From Flavobacterium sp. UBA5153 (GTDB lineage: Bacteria; Bacteroidota; Bacteroidia; Flavobacteriales; Flavobacteriaceae): 64,000 nt of DNA. Shown piece after piece: positions 6,696 to 15,735 of this stretch. The notes beneath the pieces were generated by a model. That model saw only the letters and a program-made list of their open reading frames with translations. It was not told where the DNA came from and did no database searches. Made by a program: the position numbers and the translations under genes. The stretch covers positions 1 to 64,000 of the forward strand of contig DHXP01000057.1 of NCBI GenBank assembly GCA_002413745.1. The letters run 5' to 3'. Position 1 is the stretch's first letter. Every line of letters begins with the position of its first letter.

Positions 6696-9600
6696 ATGAC
6701 TATTCCTGAATACCTCTCCAAAATAAACACGCTTTATATTACAGGCAATGCAAGAGAACACTCCTATCGTGGCGATTTGCAAAACCTTATTATGGCCATT
6801 TTACCTGATATACTAGTTACCAACGAACCTGCAAGAGTAGATTGTGGTGCGCCAGATTATGTCTTGACACGCAAGGATGTGCCTGTGGGTTATATCGAAG
6901 CCAAAGATATTGGAGTGGATTTAGCAGACAAAAAACTAAAGGAACAATTTGACCGTTACAAATCGGGATTGTCAAATTTGGTGTTCACCGATTATATGGA
7001 TTTTCATTTCTATAAAGATGGTGTGTTGACCACCAAAATTTCCATTGCCAAAATAGAATTCCCCTCCTCTGGAGGGGTGTCCGAAGGACGGGGTGGTCAA
7101 ATAGTTCCCATTCCCGAAAATTTTGAGCAGTTTATACAATTGATAAAAAACTTTGCCCAAACGATTTCACAAACTATCAAATCGCCTACCAAATTAGCCC
7201 AAATGATGGCAGGAAAAGCAAAGTTGATGGCAGATGTTATCGAAAAATCCTTGACCAATGACGACCAAGAAGGCAAACGTTCCCAGATAAAATCGCAAAT
7301 GTTGTCGTTTCAACAAATGCTTATTCACGATATAGACAATAAAGCTTTTGCTGATATTTATGCCCAAACCATTGCTTACGGAATGTTTGCAGCTCGCTAT
7401 CACGACCCTACTTTACCCACTTTTTCCCGAATGGAAGCGGCCGAATTGATTCCGAAATCGAATCCATTTCTTCGAAAATTATTTCAGGACATTGCTGGTT
7501 TTGACCTCGACATTCGTTTAACTTGGATTGTAGATGAACTCGTTAACATTTTTCTAGCTAGTGATGTGGCTACGATTATGAAAAATTTTGGGCGAAGTAC
7601 CAAACAAGAAGATCCTGTGGTGCATTTTTATGAAACCTTTTTGGGCGAATACAATCCTGCTTTGCGAAAAGCTCGTGGGGTTTGGTACACGCCGCAACCT
7701 GTGGTGAACTTTATTGTTCGTGCAGTGGACGATATTTTGAAAACCGAATTCGATTTGCCACAAGGATTGGCGGATACGAGCAAAATAAAAATTAAGAAAA
7801 AAGCCGTTACCCAAACTGGTAAAGGAGCCAACTCGAAAATAAAAGAAGTGGAAACCGAGGTGGAAGTACACAAAGTACAAATCTTGGATCCTGCCACGGG
7901 AACAGGAACATTTTTGGCCGAAGTGGTAAAACACATTCACAAAAAATTTGAAGGACAGCAAGGCATTTGGAGCAAATATGTAACCAAAGATTTGATTCCT
8001 CGCCTGAATGGTTTTGAATTATTGATGGCGAGTTATGCAATGGCTCACCTTAAAATGGATATGCTCCTGACCGAAACAGGTTATAAACCTACAGACGACC
8101 AACGTTTTCGTATTTTTCTGACCAACTCGCTCGAAGAAGCGCATCCAGACACGGCAACGCTTTTCAGTTCTTGGCTCTCAGACGAAGCCGACCAAGCCAA
8201 TGCTGTAAAACGCGATGCACCGGTTATGGTCGTGATGGGGAATCCGCCGTATAGTGTGAGCAGTAGCAACAAAAGTGAATGGATTCAAAATTTAATTAAA
8301 GATTACAAAAAAGATTTAAACGAAAGAAAAATTAATCTTGATGATGATTACATCAAATTTACACGCTACGGCCAGCATTTTATTGACAAAAATGGTAGCG
8401 GAATTTTAGCCTATATTTCGAACAATAGTTTTATTGATGGTATTACGCATCGCCAAATGCGTAAAAATTTATTAGAAAGTTTCGACAAAATTTACATTCT
8501 CGATTTACACGGAAATGCCAAGAAAAAAGAAGTGTCTCCCGATGGTTCACCAGACCAAAATGTATTCGATATAATGCAAGGCGTTTCCATTAATATATTT
8601 GTCAAAACTGGGAGAAAATTCCCCTCCAAATTCCCCTCCTCTGGAGGGGTGTCCGCAGGACGGGGTGGTCAATTAGCCGAAGTTTTTCATCACGATTTAC
8701 AAGGGAAAAGAGATTTTAAGTATGATTTTTTGAGTGAGAATTCCATAAAATCTTTTAAATGGAATAAGTTAGAATATAAAGAACCTTATTACTTTTTTGT
8801 TCCAAAAAACTTTGATTTAAATTTAGAGTATAAAAAAGGATTTAAAGTTGATAATTTGTTTCGATTAAATTCAAATGGAATAGAAACAAAATGCGATTCA
8901 TTATCTATACATTTCAACAAACAAGGCTTAGAGGAAGTTATTTCCGATTTTAAAAACGAAACTGTAAATACATTAAAAAATAAATACAAATCTAAAGAAG
9001 ATTCAAGCGGTTGGAACTTTGAAAATGCAAAACAAAGTATTATTTCAGATATTTTCTTTAATCAAAAGATACAATATAGACCCTTTGACAACAGAGAAAC
9101 TATAATTACAAAAAATTCAGGCGGATTTATTGGTCGTTCAAGATTTGATGTAATGAAACATTTCCTAAATTCCAATATTGGACTTATTATACCACGACAA
9201 ACAACTCAAGATTATAGACATAGTTTTATTACTAATAAAATCATTGATGGAAATATTACAGCAAGTGCAAAATTATTTGGAAGTGGCTGTGTGTTTCCAC
9301 TTTACCTTTACCCTGAAACCACTGCCCAACAATCCCTATTAAAGTCCACCCCGCCCGTTGGGCACCCCTCCGAAGGAGGGGAATTTACAGCAGGAGTCAA
9401 AGGAGGGGAATTTAGAACACCCAATCTCAACCCTGAAATTGTAAAACAAATTGCTGAAGCTTTGGGTTTGACTTTTACTAACGAAAAAGAAACAGAAGGA
9501 GAAGTTTGTTTTGCTAATAGTGAGGATGTGCGACCAGAGTTTAGGCAAAGCTTTGCTCCCATTGATTTGCTCGATTATATCTATGCGGTCTTGCATTCGC

Positions 9601-10667
9601 CCAATTATAGAGAGAAATACAAGGAATTCTTGAAGATAGATTTTCCACGTGTGCCGTTTCCTTGTAAAGATGCGATTAATCGCGTCTGTACGAAAGAAGA
9701 AATTGCCAATTTCTGGAATTTGGTAGCATTAGGTGGCGAATTACGCCAAATCCATTTGCTGGAAAGCCCAATTGTTGAGAACTACATCACGCAATATCCC
9801 GAAGATGGCGATAATGTGGTGGTAAAACCACATTTCGTCAAAAACCCAATTTCAAATTCTGTAGTATCGAGCGAAAATTCCCCTCCTCCGGAGGGGTGTC
9901 CGCAGGACGGGGTGGTTTCTAATATCGCATCCCAAAACTCAGTCCTTCCAGATACCACAATAAAATCTACCCCAATATTCTTCAACCCAATTTTAGAATT
10001 ACCCTATAATATAAAACTAAAAACGAGAGCAAGAGAATTGCGACAAGCCGAGAATTTATCAGAAGTTTTATTTTGGATGCAAGTAACAAAAAATCAGTTT
10101 TACAAAATAGATTTTGATAGGCAGCGAATCATTGGCAACTACATTGTAGATTTTTATGTAAAAAAACTGGGACTGGTCATCGAAATTGATGGTTCAAGCC
10201 ACGACACCAAAGAAGAATATGACAAAGTGAGAAAAGAATACTTACTGTCATTAGGATTAAAAGTGTACAGAATACCAGTTGTGGAAGTACTGCAAAATAT
10301 GAAAGGCGTGATGAGAAATTTGGAGGAATTTATAATTGAAAAATATAGTGACCCAAATGGAAGTTGTCTTGAAGATAAAAAACCACCCCGCCCGTTGGGC
10401 ACCCCTCCAATGGAGGGGAATTTACAGCAGTTGTCGAAGGTGGAAAATATTGGACGAGTGCACATCAACGAAACACAATATTTTGCGAACGTTCCTGAAG
10501 TGGCTTGGAACTTCTATATTGGCGGGTATCAACCTGCGCAAAAATGGCTCAAAGACCGCAAAGGCAGAGAATTGAGCTATGAAGATATTTTGCATTATCA
10601 AAAAATCATCGTGGCTTTGAGTGAAACGGATAGAATTATGAAAGAGATTGATAAAATAGAAATTTAA
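6696..10667 (+). CDS. single-chain restriction-modification enzyme (type ISP / N6-adenine methylase) with embedded DUF559 domain
   Basis: 1,323 residues. An N-terminal PD-(D/E)XK nuclease (GAPD with Asp54; YIEAK with Glu68 and Lys70) is followed by an adenine methylase with motif I DPATGTG near residues 398-404 and motif IV NPPY near 516-519, then a type ISP-like C-terminal specificity region that ends WNFYIGGYQPAQKWLKDRKG and YEDILHYQKI. No helicase motifs were seen, so it is closer to a type IIG-like layout than to full LlaGI-type enzymes. Five GC-rich repeat copies are embedded in frame, and residues about 1061-1246 are a repeat-bounded DUF559 nuclease cassette that splits the specificity region. 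Whether the enzyme is still active cannot be judged. A 209-residue gene follows after 5 bases. Confidence 0.85.
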   Translation: MTIPEYLSKINTLYITGNAREHSYRGDLQNLIMAILPDILVTNEPARVDCGAPDYVLTRKDVPVGYIEAKDIGVDLADKKLKEQFDRYKSGLSNLVFTDYMDFHFYKDGVLTTKISIAKIEFPSSGGVSEGRGGQIVPIPENFEQFIQLIKNFAQTISQTIKSPTKLAQMMAGKAKLMADVIEKSLTNDDQEGKRSQIKSQMLSFQQMLIHDIDNKAFADIYAQTIAYGMFAARYHDPTLPTFSRMEAAELIPKSNPFLRKLFQDIAGFDLDIRLTWIVDELVNIFLASDVATIMKNFGRSTKQEDPVVHFYETFLGEYNPALRKARGVWYTPQPVVNFIVRAVDDILKTEFDLPQGLADTSKIKIKKKAVTQTGKGANSKIKEVETEVEVHKVQILDPATGTGTFLAEVVKHIHKKFEGQQGIWSKYVTKDLIPRLNGFELLMASYAMAHLKMDMLLTETGYKPTDDQRFRIFLTNSLEEAHPDTATLFSSWLSDEADQANAVKRDAPVMVVMGNPPYSVSSSNKSEWIQNLIKDYKKDLNERKINLDDDYIKFTRYGQHFIDKNGSGILAYISNNSFIDGITHRQMRKNLLESFDKIYILDLHGNAKKKEVSPDGSPDQNVFDIMQGVSINIFVKTGRKFPSKFPSSGGVSAGRGGQLAEVFHHDLQGKRDFKYDFLSENSIKSFKWNKLEYKEPYYFFVPKNFDLNLEYKKGFKVDNLFRLNSNGIETKCDSLSIHFNKQGLEEVISDFKNETVNTLKNKYKSKEDSSGWNFENAKQSIISDIFFNQKIQYRPFDNRETIITKNSGGFIGRSRFDVMKHFLNSNIGLIIPRQTTQDYRHSFITNKIIDGNITASAKLFGSGCVFPLYLYPETTAQQSLLKSTPPVGHPSEGGEFTAGVKGGEFRTPNLNPEIVKQIAEALGLTFTNEKETEGEVCFANSEDVRPEFRQSFAPIDLLDYIYAVLHSPNYREKYKEFLKIDFPRVPFPCKDAINRVCTKEEIANFWNLVALGGELRQIHLLESPIVENYITQYPEDGDNVVVKPHFVKNPISNSVVSSENSPPPEGCPQDGVVSNIASQNSVLPDTTIKSTPIFFNPILELPYNIKLKTRARELRQAENLSEVLFWMQVTKNQFYKIDFDRQRIIGNYIVDFYVKKLGLVIEIDGSSHDTKEEYDKVRKEYLLSLGLKVYRIPVVEVLQNMKGVMRNLEEFIIEKYSDPNGSCLEDKKPPRPLGTPPMEGNLQQLSKVENIGRVHINETQYFANVPEVAWNFYIGGYQPAQKWLKDRKGRELSYEDILHYQKIIVALSETDRIMKEIDKIEI
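7057..7098 (+). repeat. GC-rich double-hairpin repeat, copy R1
   Basis: First stem CCCCTCC/GGAGGGG at 7061-7077, second stem GTCC/GGAC with loop GAA at 7079-7089, tail GGGGTGGTC. Translated as a PSSGGVSEGRGGQ segment inside the nuclease-methylase linker. Confidence 0.9.
8617..8670 (+). repeat. GC-rich double-hairpin repeat, copy R2
   Basis: Same orientation and same reading frame as R1 (PSSGGVSAGRGGQ), with an extra partial AATTCCCCTCC unit in front. Lies after the methylase domain, near residues 642-658. Confidence 0.9.
9346..9415 (-). repeat. GC-rich double-hairpin repeat, copy R3 (compound)
   Basis: Reverse orientation: CCACCCCGCCCGTTGGGC, then the CCCTCC/GGAGGG stem, then AATTTACAGCAG and a second partial GGAGGGGAATTT. 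Translated in another frame (PPVGHPSEGGEF). The AATTTACAGCAG tail is shared with copy R5. Confidence 0.9.
9874..9917 (+). repeat. GC-rich double-hairpin repeat, copy R4 (left end of cassette)
   Basis: CCCCTCCTCCGGAGGGG followed by GTCC-GCA-GGAC and GGGGTGGTT. It is translated in a third frame (SPPPEGCPQDGVV). Confidence 0.9.
10381..10430 (-). repeat. GC-rich double-hairpin repeat, copy R5 (right end of cassette)
   Basis: AACCACCCCGCCCGTTGGGC, the CCCCTCC/GGAGGGG stem and AATTTACAGCAG. It is inverted with respect to R4 and translated as PPRPLGTPPMEGN. After it the host specificity domain resumes. Confidence 0.9.
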
Positions 10668-10672
10668 TAAAA

Positions 10673-11302
10673 ATGACATTCCCAAAAGAATTTAAAGAAG
10701 CAATCCAAAATTTGCCAAGTGCAGAGAAAGACAAACTAATTTTTAGATTGTTAAAACACGATTTGGATTTAGCAAACCGATTGCATTTTGAATTGGTAAA
10801 TACAGAAACCGTAGAAGAAAGAAGAAGCGCTATACAAAAAGAAGTCACAAAAGCTGTAACCAGAATGAGTGACAGATTTTACTCTTTGGGCTATCTACTG
10901 ATGGACATACGCGATTTGAGTGGTACTATTAGTGAACACGTTCGTATCACGAAAGACAAATTTGGCGAAGCAAGTTTGAATATTCAAATGCTTAACAAAG
11001 TATTAAAAACAAACAAAATACGTTTAGAAAATTCAAAAACAAATGATACATATAAGATTAACATATATGTCATTGCAAGAGCATTTAAAATCTTGTTACT
11101 GGTAAATTCACTTCACGAAGATTATTTAATGGAGTTTAAAGAAAGTTTAAACGAGTTAGGAACACGCATTTCGCAAAATTCGTCATTAATGAAAACAGCC
11201 ATAAATAACGGTTTAGATGTAAACTGGCTATTAGAAGGTGAAATTCCAGAAAATATTATTGCTATTCATAAAGAAATAAGAAGCAATGGTTTTCTTAAAT
11301 AA
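10673..11302 (+). CDS. hypothetical protein downstream of the restriction-modification gene
   Basis: 209 residues, no family recognised. The sequence is charged and largely helical, with no signal peptide or membrane segment; an N-terminal PKEFKEAIQNLPSAEKDKL stretch and a DRFYSLGYLLMDIRDLSG segment stand out. It begins 5 bases after the stop of the restriction-modification gene, so the two are very probably co-transcribed. It could be an accessory or control protein of that system, or a housekeeping protein that only shares the transcript; nothing in the sequence decides. Confidence 0.7.
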   Translation: MTFPKEFKEAIQNLPSAEKDKLIFRLLKHDLDLANRLHFELVNTETVEERRSAIQKEVTKAVTRMSDRFYSLGYLLMDIRDLSGTISEHVRITKDKFGEASLNIQMLNKVLKTNKIRLENSKTNDTYKINIYVIARAFKILLLVNSLHEDYLMEFKESLNELGTRISQNSSLMKTAINNGLDVNWLLEGEIPENIIAIHKEIRSNGFLK

Positions 11303-11338
11303 ATCGAAGCGATATTTCGAGGAATTAAACCTAAAATA

Positions 11339-12622
11339 TCAAAATTGATGTTCCTTTTTACTAATCACCAAAAGCGACACAAAAGTCAGCACTGCGGCAG
11401 CCGATAAATAAAAACCAACATAGGTAAGTCCATAATTCTTGGCAATCCATATAGCGATTATCGGTGCAAAAGCCGCACCTATTATTCCCGCAAAATTAAA
11501 TGTGAGTGAAGCTCCCGAATAACGCACTTCCGTTGGAAAAAGTTCCGAAAGAAAAGTGCCTAATGGTCCGTAAGTCAAACCCATCAACGTCATTCCCAAA
11601 CATAGAAAAATCGTGATTAATGTCGTATTTCCTGAACCAAGCAGCAAAGAAAAAAACAATCCAAAAATGGCAATGGCAATAGAAATTATGATTAACACCA
11701 CTCTTCGACCAAATTTGTCGGCTAAAACCGCCGAAATCGGAATCGATATTCCAAAGAATAATACTGAAAAAAGCTGCATAATTAGGAAATCACGCCTTGT
11801 GTAACCCAAATCAGTTGTTGCCCAACTCAAGGTAAATACCGTCATTAAATAAAAGGTCAAGAAAGTCGTAACTGCAGCCAGCGTTCCAAAAATGAGTTCA
11901 CGACGGTAGGACTTTAACAAGGTTACCAAAGGAATTCGCACCCGTTTTTTGGTCTCTAAAGAAGCAAGAAAAGAGGGGGTTTCTGTAATTTTCAAACGAA
12001 TATAAAATCCAATTACCACTAAAGCTGCGCTTGCAATAAAAGGGATTCTCCATCCGTAATTGAAGAATTGTTCGTTAGTCAATGTGTCGCTCAACAAAAG
12101 AAAAGTTCCTCCGGAAAGTAACAACCCAATTGGCGCACCAAGTTGGGGAAACATTCCGTACCAAGCACGTTTTCCAGGAGGTGCGTTTTCGATTGCCAAT
12201 AAAACGGCACCACCCCATTCGCCTCCAAGTCCCAATCCTTGACCAAACCTAAAAAACATCAATAATAAAGGCGCAGCAATGCCAATGTTGGCATAAGTGG
12301 GAAGAAATCCAATAGCAACGGTAGAAATTCCCATTGTTAATAAGGCGACAACCAAGGTGGTTTTTCGTCCAATTTTATCACCATAATGTCCAAAAACGGC
12401 AGAACCAATGGGACGGGCAAAAAAAGCAATTGAAAAAGTTGCAAGTGATTCTATTATGGAAACAGTAGGATTGGATCCCGGAAAAAATAATTTCGGAAAA
12501 ACTAAAACGGCAGCATTGGCATAAATATAGAAATCAAAAAACTCTATTGTGGTACCTATTAAACTGCCAAAAAGCACGTGTTTTAATGAATTGACTTTAT
12601 TTGGACTGGAATTTACTTTCAT
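11339..12622 (-). CDS. MHS-family MFS transporter
   Basis: 427 residues with about twelve membrane helices. The MHS (metabolite:H+ symporter) signature is clear: GTTIEFFDFYIYANAA in helix 1, FARPIGSAVFGHYGDKIGRK in the 2-3 loop, and GLGLGGEWGGAV in helix 4. Relatives import dicarboxylates, shikimate, proline or betaine with protons, but the substrate cannot be read from the sequence. It is convergent with the gene before it and divergent from bshC, so it is probably a single-gene unit. Confidence 0.85.
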   Translation of the reverse strand: MKVNSSPNKVNSLKHVLFGSLIGTTIEFFDFYIYANAAVLVFPKLFFPGSNPTVSIIESLATFSIAFFARPIGSAVFGHYGDKIGRKTTLVVALLTMGISTVAIGFLPTYANIGIAAPLLLMFFRFGQGLGLGGEWGGAVLLAIENAPPGKRAWYGMFPQLGAPIGLLLSGGTFLLLSDTLTNEQFFNYGWRIPFIASAALVVIGFYIRLKITETPSFLASLETKKRVRIPLVTLLKSYRRELIFGTLAAVTTFLTFYLMTVFTLSWATTDLGYTRRDFLIMQLFSVLFFGISIPISAVLADKFGRRVVLIIISIAIAIFGLFFSLLLGSGNTTLITIFLCLGMTLMGLTYGPLGTFLSELFPTEVRYSGASLTFNFAGIIGAAFAPIIAIWIAKNYGLTYVGFYLSAAAVLTFVSLLVISKKEHQF

Positions 12623-12725
12623 ATATAGAATTAAAATATTTCCATAAAAATGACACTAATTTTCGAAAGTAACAAATATTTAGTTCCGATAATTTTTGGT
12701 ACTTTTACTCCAAATAAATTCTCCT

Positions 12726-14351
12726 ATGCCAACTGACTCTATCAACTATAAAAATTCTGGATATTTTTCTACTTTGATGAATGATTATTTAGACCAAAAA
12801 CCCAATTTACAGTCCCTTTACAATCGGTTTGCAAGTCTTGAAAACTTTGAAGGACAGATTCTGGAAAAACAAAAGAATTTCAATGACAATGGCAATTTCA
12901 ATGACAATAAAAGAAATGTTTTAGTTTCGGTTTTGCAAAAACAATACGCTACCGTTGAAACTTCGGCTTTGACAAAACAAAACATTGAAGCTTTAGAAAA
13001 CTCAAATACATTCACTGTCACGACAGGTCATCAATTGAATTTATTTACCGGGCCCTTGTATTTTTTGTACAAAATAATTTCGACTATCAATTTAACCAAG
13101 CAATTAAAAACTCAATATCCTGATTACAACTTCGTCCCTATTTATTGGATGGCAACCGAAGACCACGATTTTGAAGAAATCAATTATTTCAATTTCAAAG
13201 GTCGAAAGTTTCGCTGGAACAAGGAAAGCACCGGACCAGTTGGAAGATTATCCACCGAGGGATTGGCTGACTTTTTTAAAGTTTTCGAACTTGAACTAGG
13301 TTCCGGCACGAATGCCTATACCATAAAAAAATCGTTTCAAGAAGCCTATATCAACCATTCTAATTTAGCTGATGCGACACGCCATTTGGCAAATGAGCTT
13401 TTTGGAGCTTATGGTTTAGTCATCCTTGATGCCGACAATCAAGAATTTAAACGAACTTTTATTCCTTTTATGAAGGAAGAATTAATTCATCAAACTTCAC
13501 ATAAACTGGTGCTTGAAACCACCAAAAAGCTAAAAAACTATACCATTCAAGTCAATCCCCGTGAAATTAATTTGTTTTACTTGGAAGATAATTTGCGGGA
13601 ACGCATCATTCTTGATCCCGATAGCAATCGGGAGGAAAAATACAAAGTAAACAACACCAAAATTGAATTTTCGGAAAGCGAAATACTTTCTTTATTGGAA
13701 AATCATCCCGAAAAATTCAGTCCCAACGTGATTATGCGTCCGTTATACCAAGAAGTGATTTTGCCCAATTTATGTTATATTGGCGGAGGCGGGGAAATCG
13801 CCTATTGGCTGGAACTGAAATCTTTTTTTGACACGGTAAAAGTCACTTTTCCAATACTTTTACTTCGAAATTCCGCTTTATTGGCGACCGAGAAACAAGC
13901 CAAGAAAGCAGATAAATTAGGATTAAGTTGGAAGGCTTTATTTTCAAAACAAGGCGATTTATTGAATGAAAAAATAAAAATTTTATCCGAATTTCCAATC
14001 GATTTTACGCCACAAAAAGAACACCTTCGGAAACAATTCGAAGCACTTTTTGAAATGGCAAAAAAAACTGACAAATCCTTTGTTGGAGCCGTAAAAGCTC
14101 AGGAAACTAAACAGATAAAAGGCTTGGAAAATCTTGAAAAACGTTTACTTAAAGCACAAAAACATAAACATTCCGCTGAATTAAATCGAATTATTGACTT
14201 GCAAAATGACCTGTTCCCAAACCAAAGTTTACAGGAACGCCAAACCAATTTTTCAGAATTTTATCTAGAATATGGAGAAGATTTAATCCCAATATTAATA
14301 AACCAACTTAAGCCATTACAGACTAATTTTAACATAATAATACTCACTTAA
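12726..14351 (+). CDS. bshC: bacillithiol biosynthesis cysteine-adding enzyme BshC
   Basis: About 541 residues from the ATG at 12726 (MPTDSINYKNSGYF); an earlier frame opening at 12696 would add ten hydrophobic residues and is unlikely. BshC adds cysteine to glucosaminyl-malate, the last step of bacillithiol synthesis. Family motifs include VTTGHQLNLFTGPLYFLYK, PIYWMATEDHDFEE, PNVIMRPLYQE and YIGGGGEIAYWLE; the C-terminal part is a long coiled coil. A CCCGATAGCAATCGGG palindrome at 13616-13633 is embedded in frame and read as DPDSNREE in a surface loop. Confidence 0.92.
   Translation: MPTDSINYKNSGYFSTLMNDYLDQKPNLQSLYNRFASLENFEGQILEKQKNFNDNGNFNDNKRNVLVSVLQKQYATVETSALTKQNIEALENSNTFTVTTGHQLNLFTGPLYFLYKIISTINLTKQLKTQYPDYNFVPIYWMATEDHDFEEINYFNFKGRKFRWNKESTGPVGRLSTEGLADFFKVFELELGSGTNAYTIKKSFQEAYINHSNLADATRHLANELFGAYGLVILDADNQEFKRTFIPFMKEELIHQTSHKLVLETTKKLKNYTIQVNPREINLFYLEDNLRERIILDPDSNREEKYKVNNTKIEFSESEILSLLENHPEKFSPNVIMRPLYQEVILPNLCYIGGGGEIAYWLELKSFFDTVKVTFPILLLRNSALLATEKQAKKADKLGLSWKALFSKQGDLLNEKIKILSEFPIDFTPQKEHLRKQFEALFEMAKKTDKSFVGAVKAQETKQIKGLENLEKRLLKAQKHKHSAELNRIIDLQNDLFPNQSLQERQTNFSEFYLEYGEDLIPILINQLKPLQTNFNIIILT
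13616..13633. repeat. CCCGATAGC-type palindrome inside bshC
   Basis: TCCCGATAGCAATCGGGA, one base different from the copies at 6196 and 53162. The middle base change avoids nothing in this frame but breaks the perfect palindrome. It lies in an otherwise variable loop. Confidence 0.8.
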
Positions 14352-14410
14352 AAAAGAAAAACAAATAACCTATTTTCCTAAACTTTATTAACCAAAAAAA
14401 CCAAAAAACA

Positions 14411-15682
14411 ATGATTAAAGAACGTTTGATTTCACTCGATGTATTCAGGGGATTTACCATTTTGTTGATGACTATTGTCAATAATCCGGGAAGCCCGAAG
14501 TCGATTTATTCGCCATTGGAACACGCTTCCTGGAACGGTTGCACTCCAACTGATTTGGTTTTTCCTTTCTTTATTTTTATAATGGGGGCTGCTATTTCCT
14601 TTGCAATGCCAACCAAAAAGTTAGATAGCGCAACTTTCAACAAAATAGTCGTTCGTTCCCTGCGCATATTTTGTTTGGGATTATTCTTGAATTTTTTTAA
14701 CAAAATAGAAGTTTTTGGTCTGGAAGGAATTCCATTATTATTGGTTCGATTGGCAATAACATTTGCAGTAGCTTATGCCCTTTTGGGCAACTTTAGTCCA
14801 AAAGTAAAAATGTACTTGGTCGCGATAATTATCGCCATTTTATTCTTTCTGGCTTATAGCGGCATTAAAGATTACCAAGAAGTTAGAATACCAGGAGTTC
14901 TTCAGCGAATTGGAATCGTTTACTTATTTGTCGCCATTTTATACACTAAAACCACCCAGAAAACCCAAGTTCTTACTGCCATAGGACTACTGTTATTCTA
15001 TTGGGGATTAATGACATTGATACCAGTTCCGGGAATTGGAACAGCCAACTTTGAAAAAGGAACCAATTTGGCATCCTGGCTCGATGGTGTTTTACTAGAT
15101 GGGCATATGTGGACTTTTACAAAAACCTGGGATCCGGAAGGTTTCTTGAGCACGATTCCAGCAATTGCTTCGGGAATAATTGGATTGCTTGTTGGTCAAT
15201 TGTTAAATCGCCCATTGCCAAAAATGGAAATCGTCAAAAAAATGATTCTTATAGGTGTGTCGATTACAGTTGTGGGCATTATCTGGAGCACCGCATTTCC
15301 TATAAACAAATCGATATGGACCAGTTCTTACGTATTATTTACTTCCGGATTGGCGACACTTAGCCTGACCTTTTTATATTATGTAATTGAAATTGCCAAT
15401 TATAAAAAATGGACGAAATTCTTTTTAATTTGGGGGGTTAATCCAATGTTTGTTTTCTTCTTTTCACCAATAATTTCTTGGGTGTTGGCCGCCATTAAAA
15501 TTCAGAACCCTCAAATTGCCAGCAAACAAATCAATGTTCAAAGTTATTTTTACAATTTTTGGGTTGTTCCAACTTTTAATAATCCATTGGATGCGTCATT
15601 GGCTTTTGCATTGTCCTACGCCCTATTATGGTCTTTCATTTTATGGATATTGTACAAAAACAAACTTGTTTTTAAGGTATAA
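14411..15682 (+). CDS. heparan-alpha-glucosaminide N-acetyltransferase-like membrane acyltransferase
   Basis: 423 residues with about ten to eleven membrane helices. The opening RLISLDVFRGFTILLM, the luminal/periplasmic loop SPLEHASWNGCTPTDLVFPFF (with the conserved histidine of the family) and PGVLQRIGIVYLF are typical of the HGSNAT / DUF1624-DUF5009 group, which transfers acetyl groups across a membrane to amino sugars. In bacteria it is thought to act in amino-sugar or cell-wall sugar metabolism. It lies 59 bases after bshC on the same strand. Confidence 0.85.
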   Translation: MIKERLISLDVFRGFTILLMTIVNNPGSPKSIYSPLEHASWNGCTPTDLVFPFFIFIMGAAISFAMPTKKLDSATFNKIVVRSLRIFCLGLFLNFFNKIEVFGLEGIPLLLVRLAITFAVAYALLGNFSPKVKMYLVAIIIAILFFLAYSGIKDYQEVRIPGVLQRIGIVYLFVAILYTKTTQKTQVLTAIGLLLFYWGLMTLIPVPGIGTANFEKGTNLASWLDGVLLDGHMWTFTKTWDPEGFLSTIPAIASGIIGLLVGQLLNRPLPKMEIVKKMILIGVSITVVGIIWSTAFPINKSIWTSSYVLFTSGLATLSLTFLYYVIEIANYKKWTKFFLIWGVNPMFVFFFSPIISWVLAAIKIQNPQIASKQINVQSYFYNFWVVPTFNNPLDASLAFALSYALLWSFILWILYKNKLVFKV

Positions 15683-15735
15683 ATTTTAGAAATAACGGTA
15701 TTAATACCGAATAAACCCTTTTTAGCGCCGATTTA

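Larger units (their letters stand above)
9874..10430 (+). mobile_element. DUF559 nuclease cassette bounded by inverted repeats
   Basis: Left end (9874-9917) and right end (10381-10430) are inverted copies of the same roughly 42-base double-hairpin repeat. Between them lies a DUF559 (Vsr-like) nuclease domain at residues about 1102-1217 of the host protein: LPYNIKLKTRARELRQ, SEVLFW, FDRQRIIGNYIVDFYVKK and VIEIDGSSHD, with the Asp and Glu positions typical of that fold. Before the cassette the host reads GDNVVVKPHF and after it GRVHINETQYF, which are normally close together in type ISP C-terminal regions. The cassette is read through in the host frame, has no stop, and lacks an obvious start of its own. 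Confidence 0.75.

Noticed and set aside
6601-6900. Cobalamin riboswitch before the B12 radical SAM gene
   Set aside because: Upstream of its promoter lie only about 90 bases before the next gene, with no B12-box-like GCCACTG sequence.
9874-10430. Intein in the restriction-modification gene
   Set aside because: No N-terminal Cys/Ser block, no HN before a C-terminal Cys/Ser/Thr, and the nuclease is DUF559, not LAGLIDADG; the segment is more likely translated as a fixed insert.
12696-12725. Upstream start for bshC
   Set aside because: Adds hydrophobic residues not typical of the family; the ATG at 12726 begins the conserved MPTDxINY segment.
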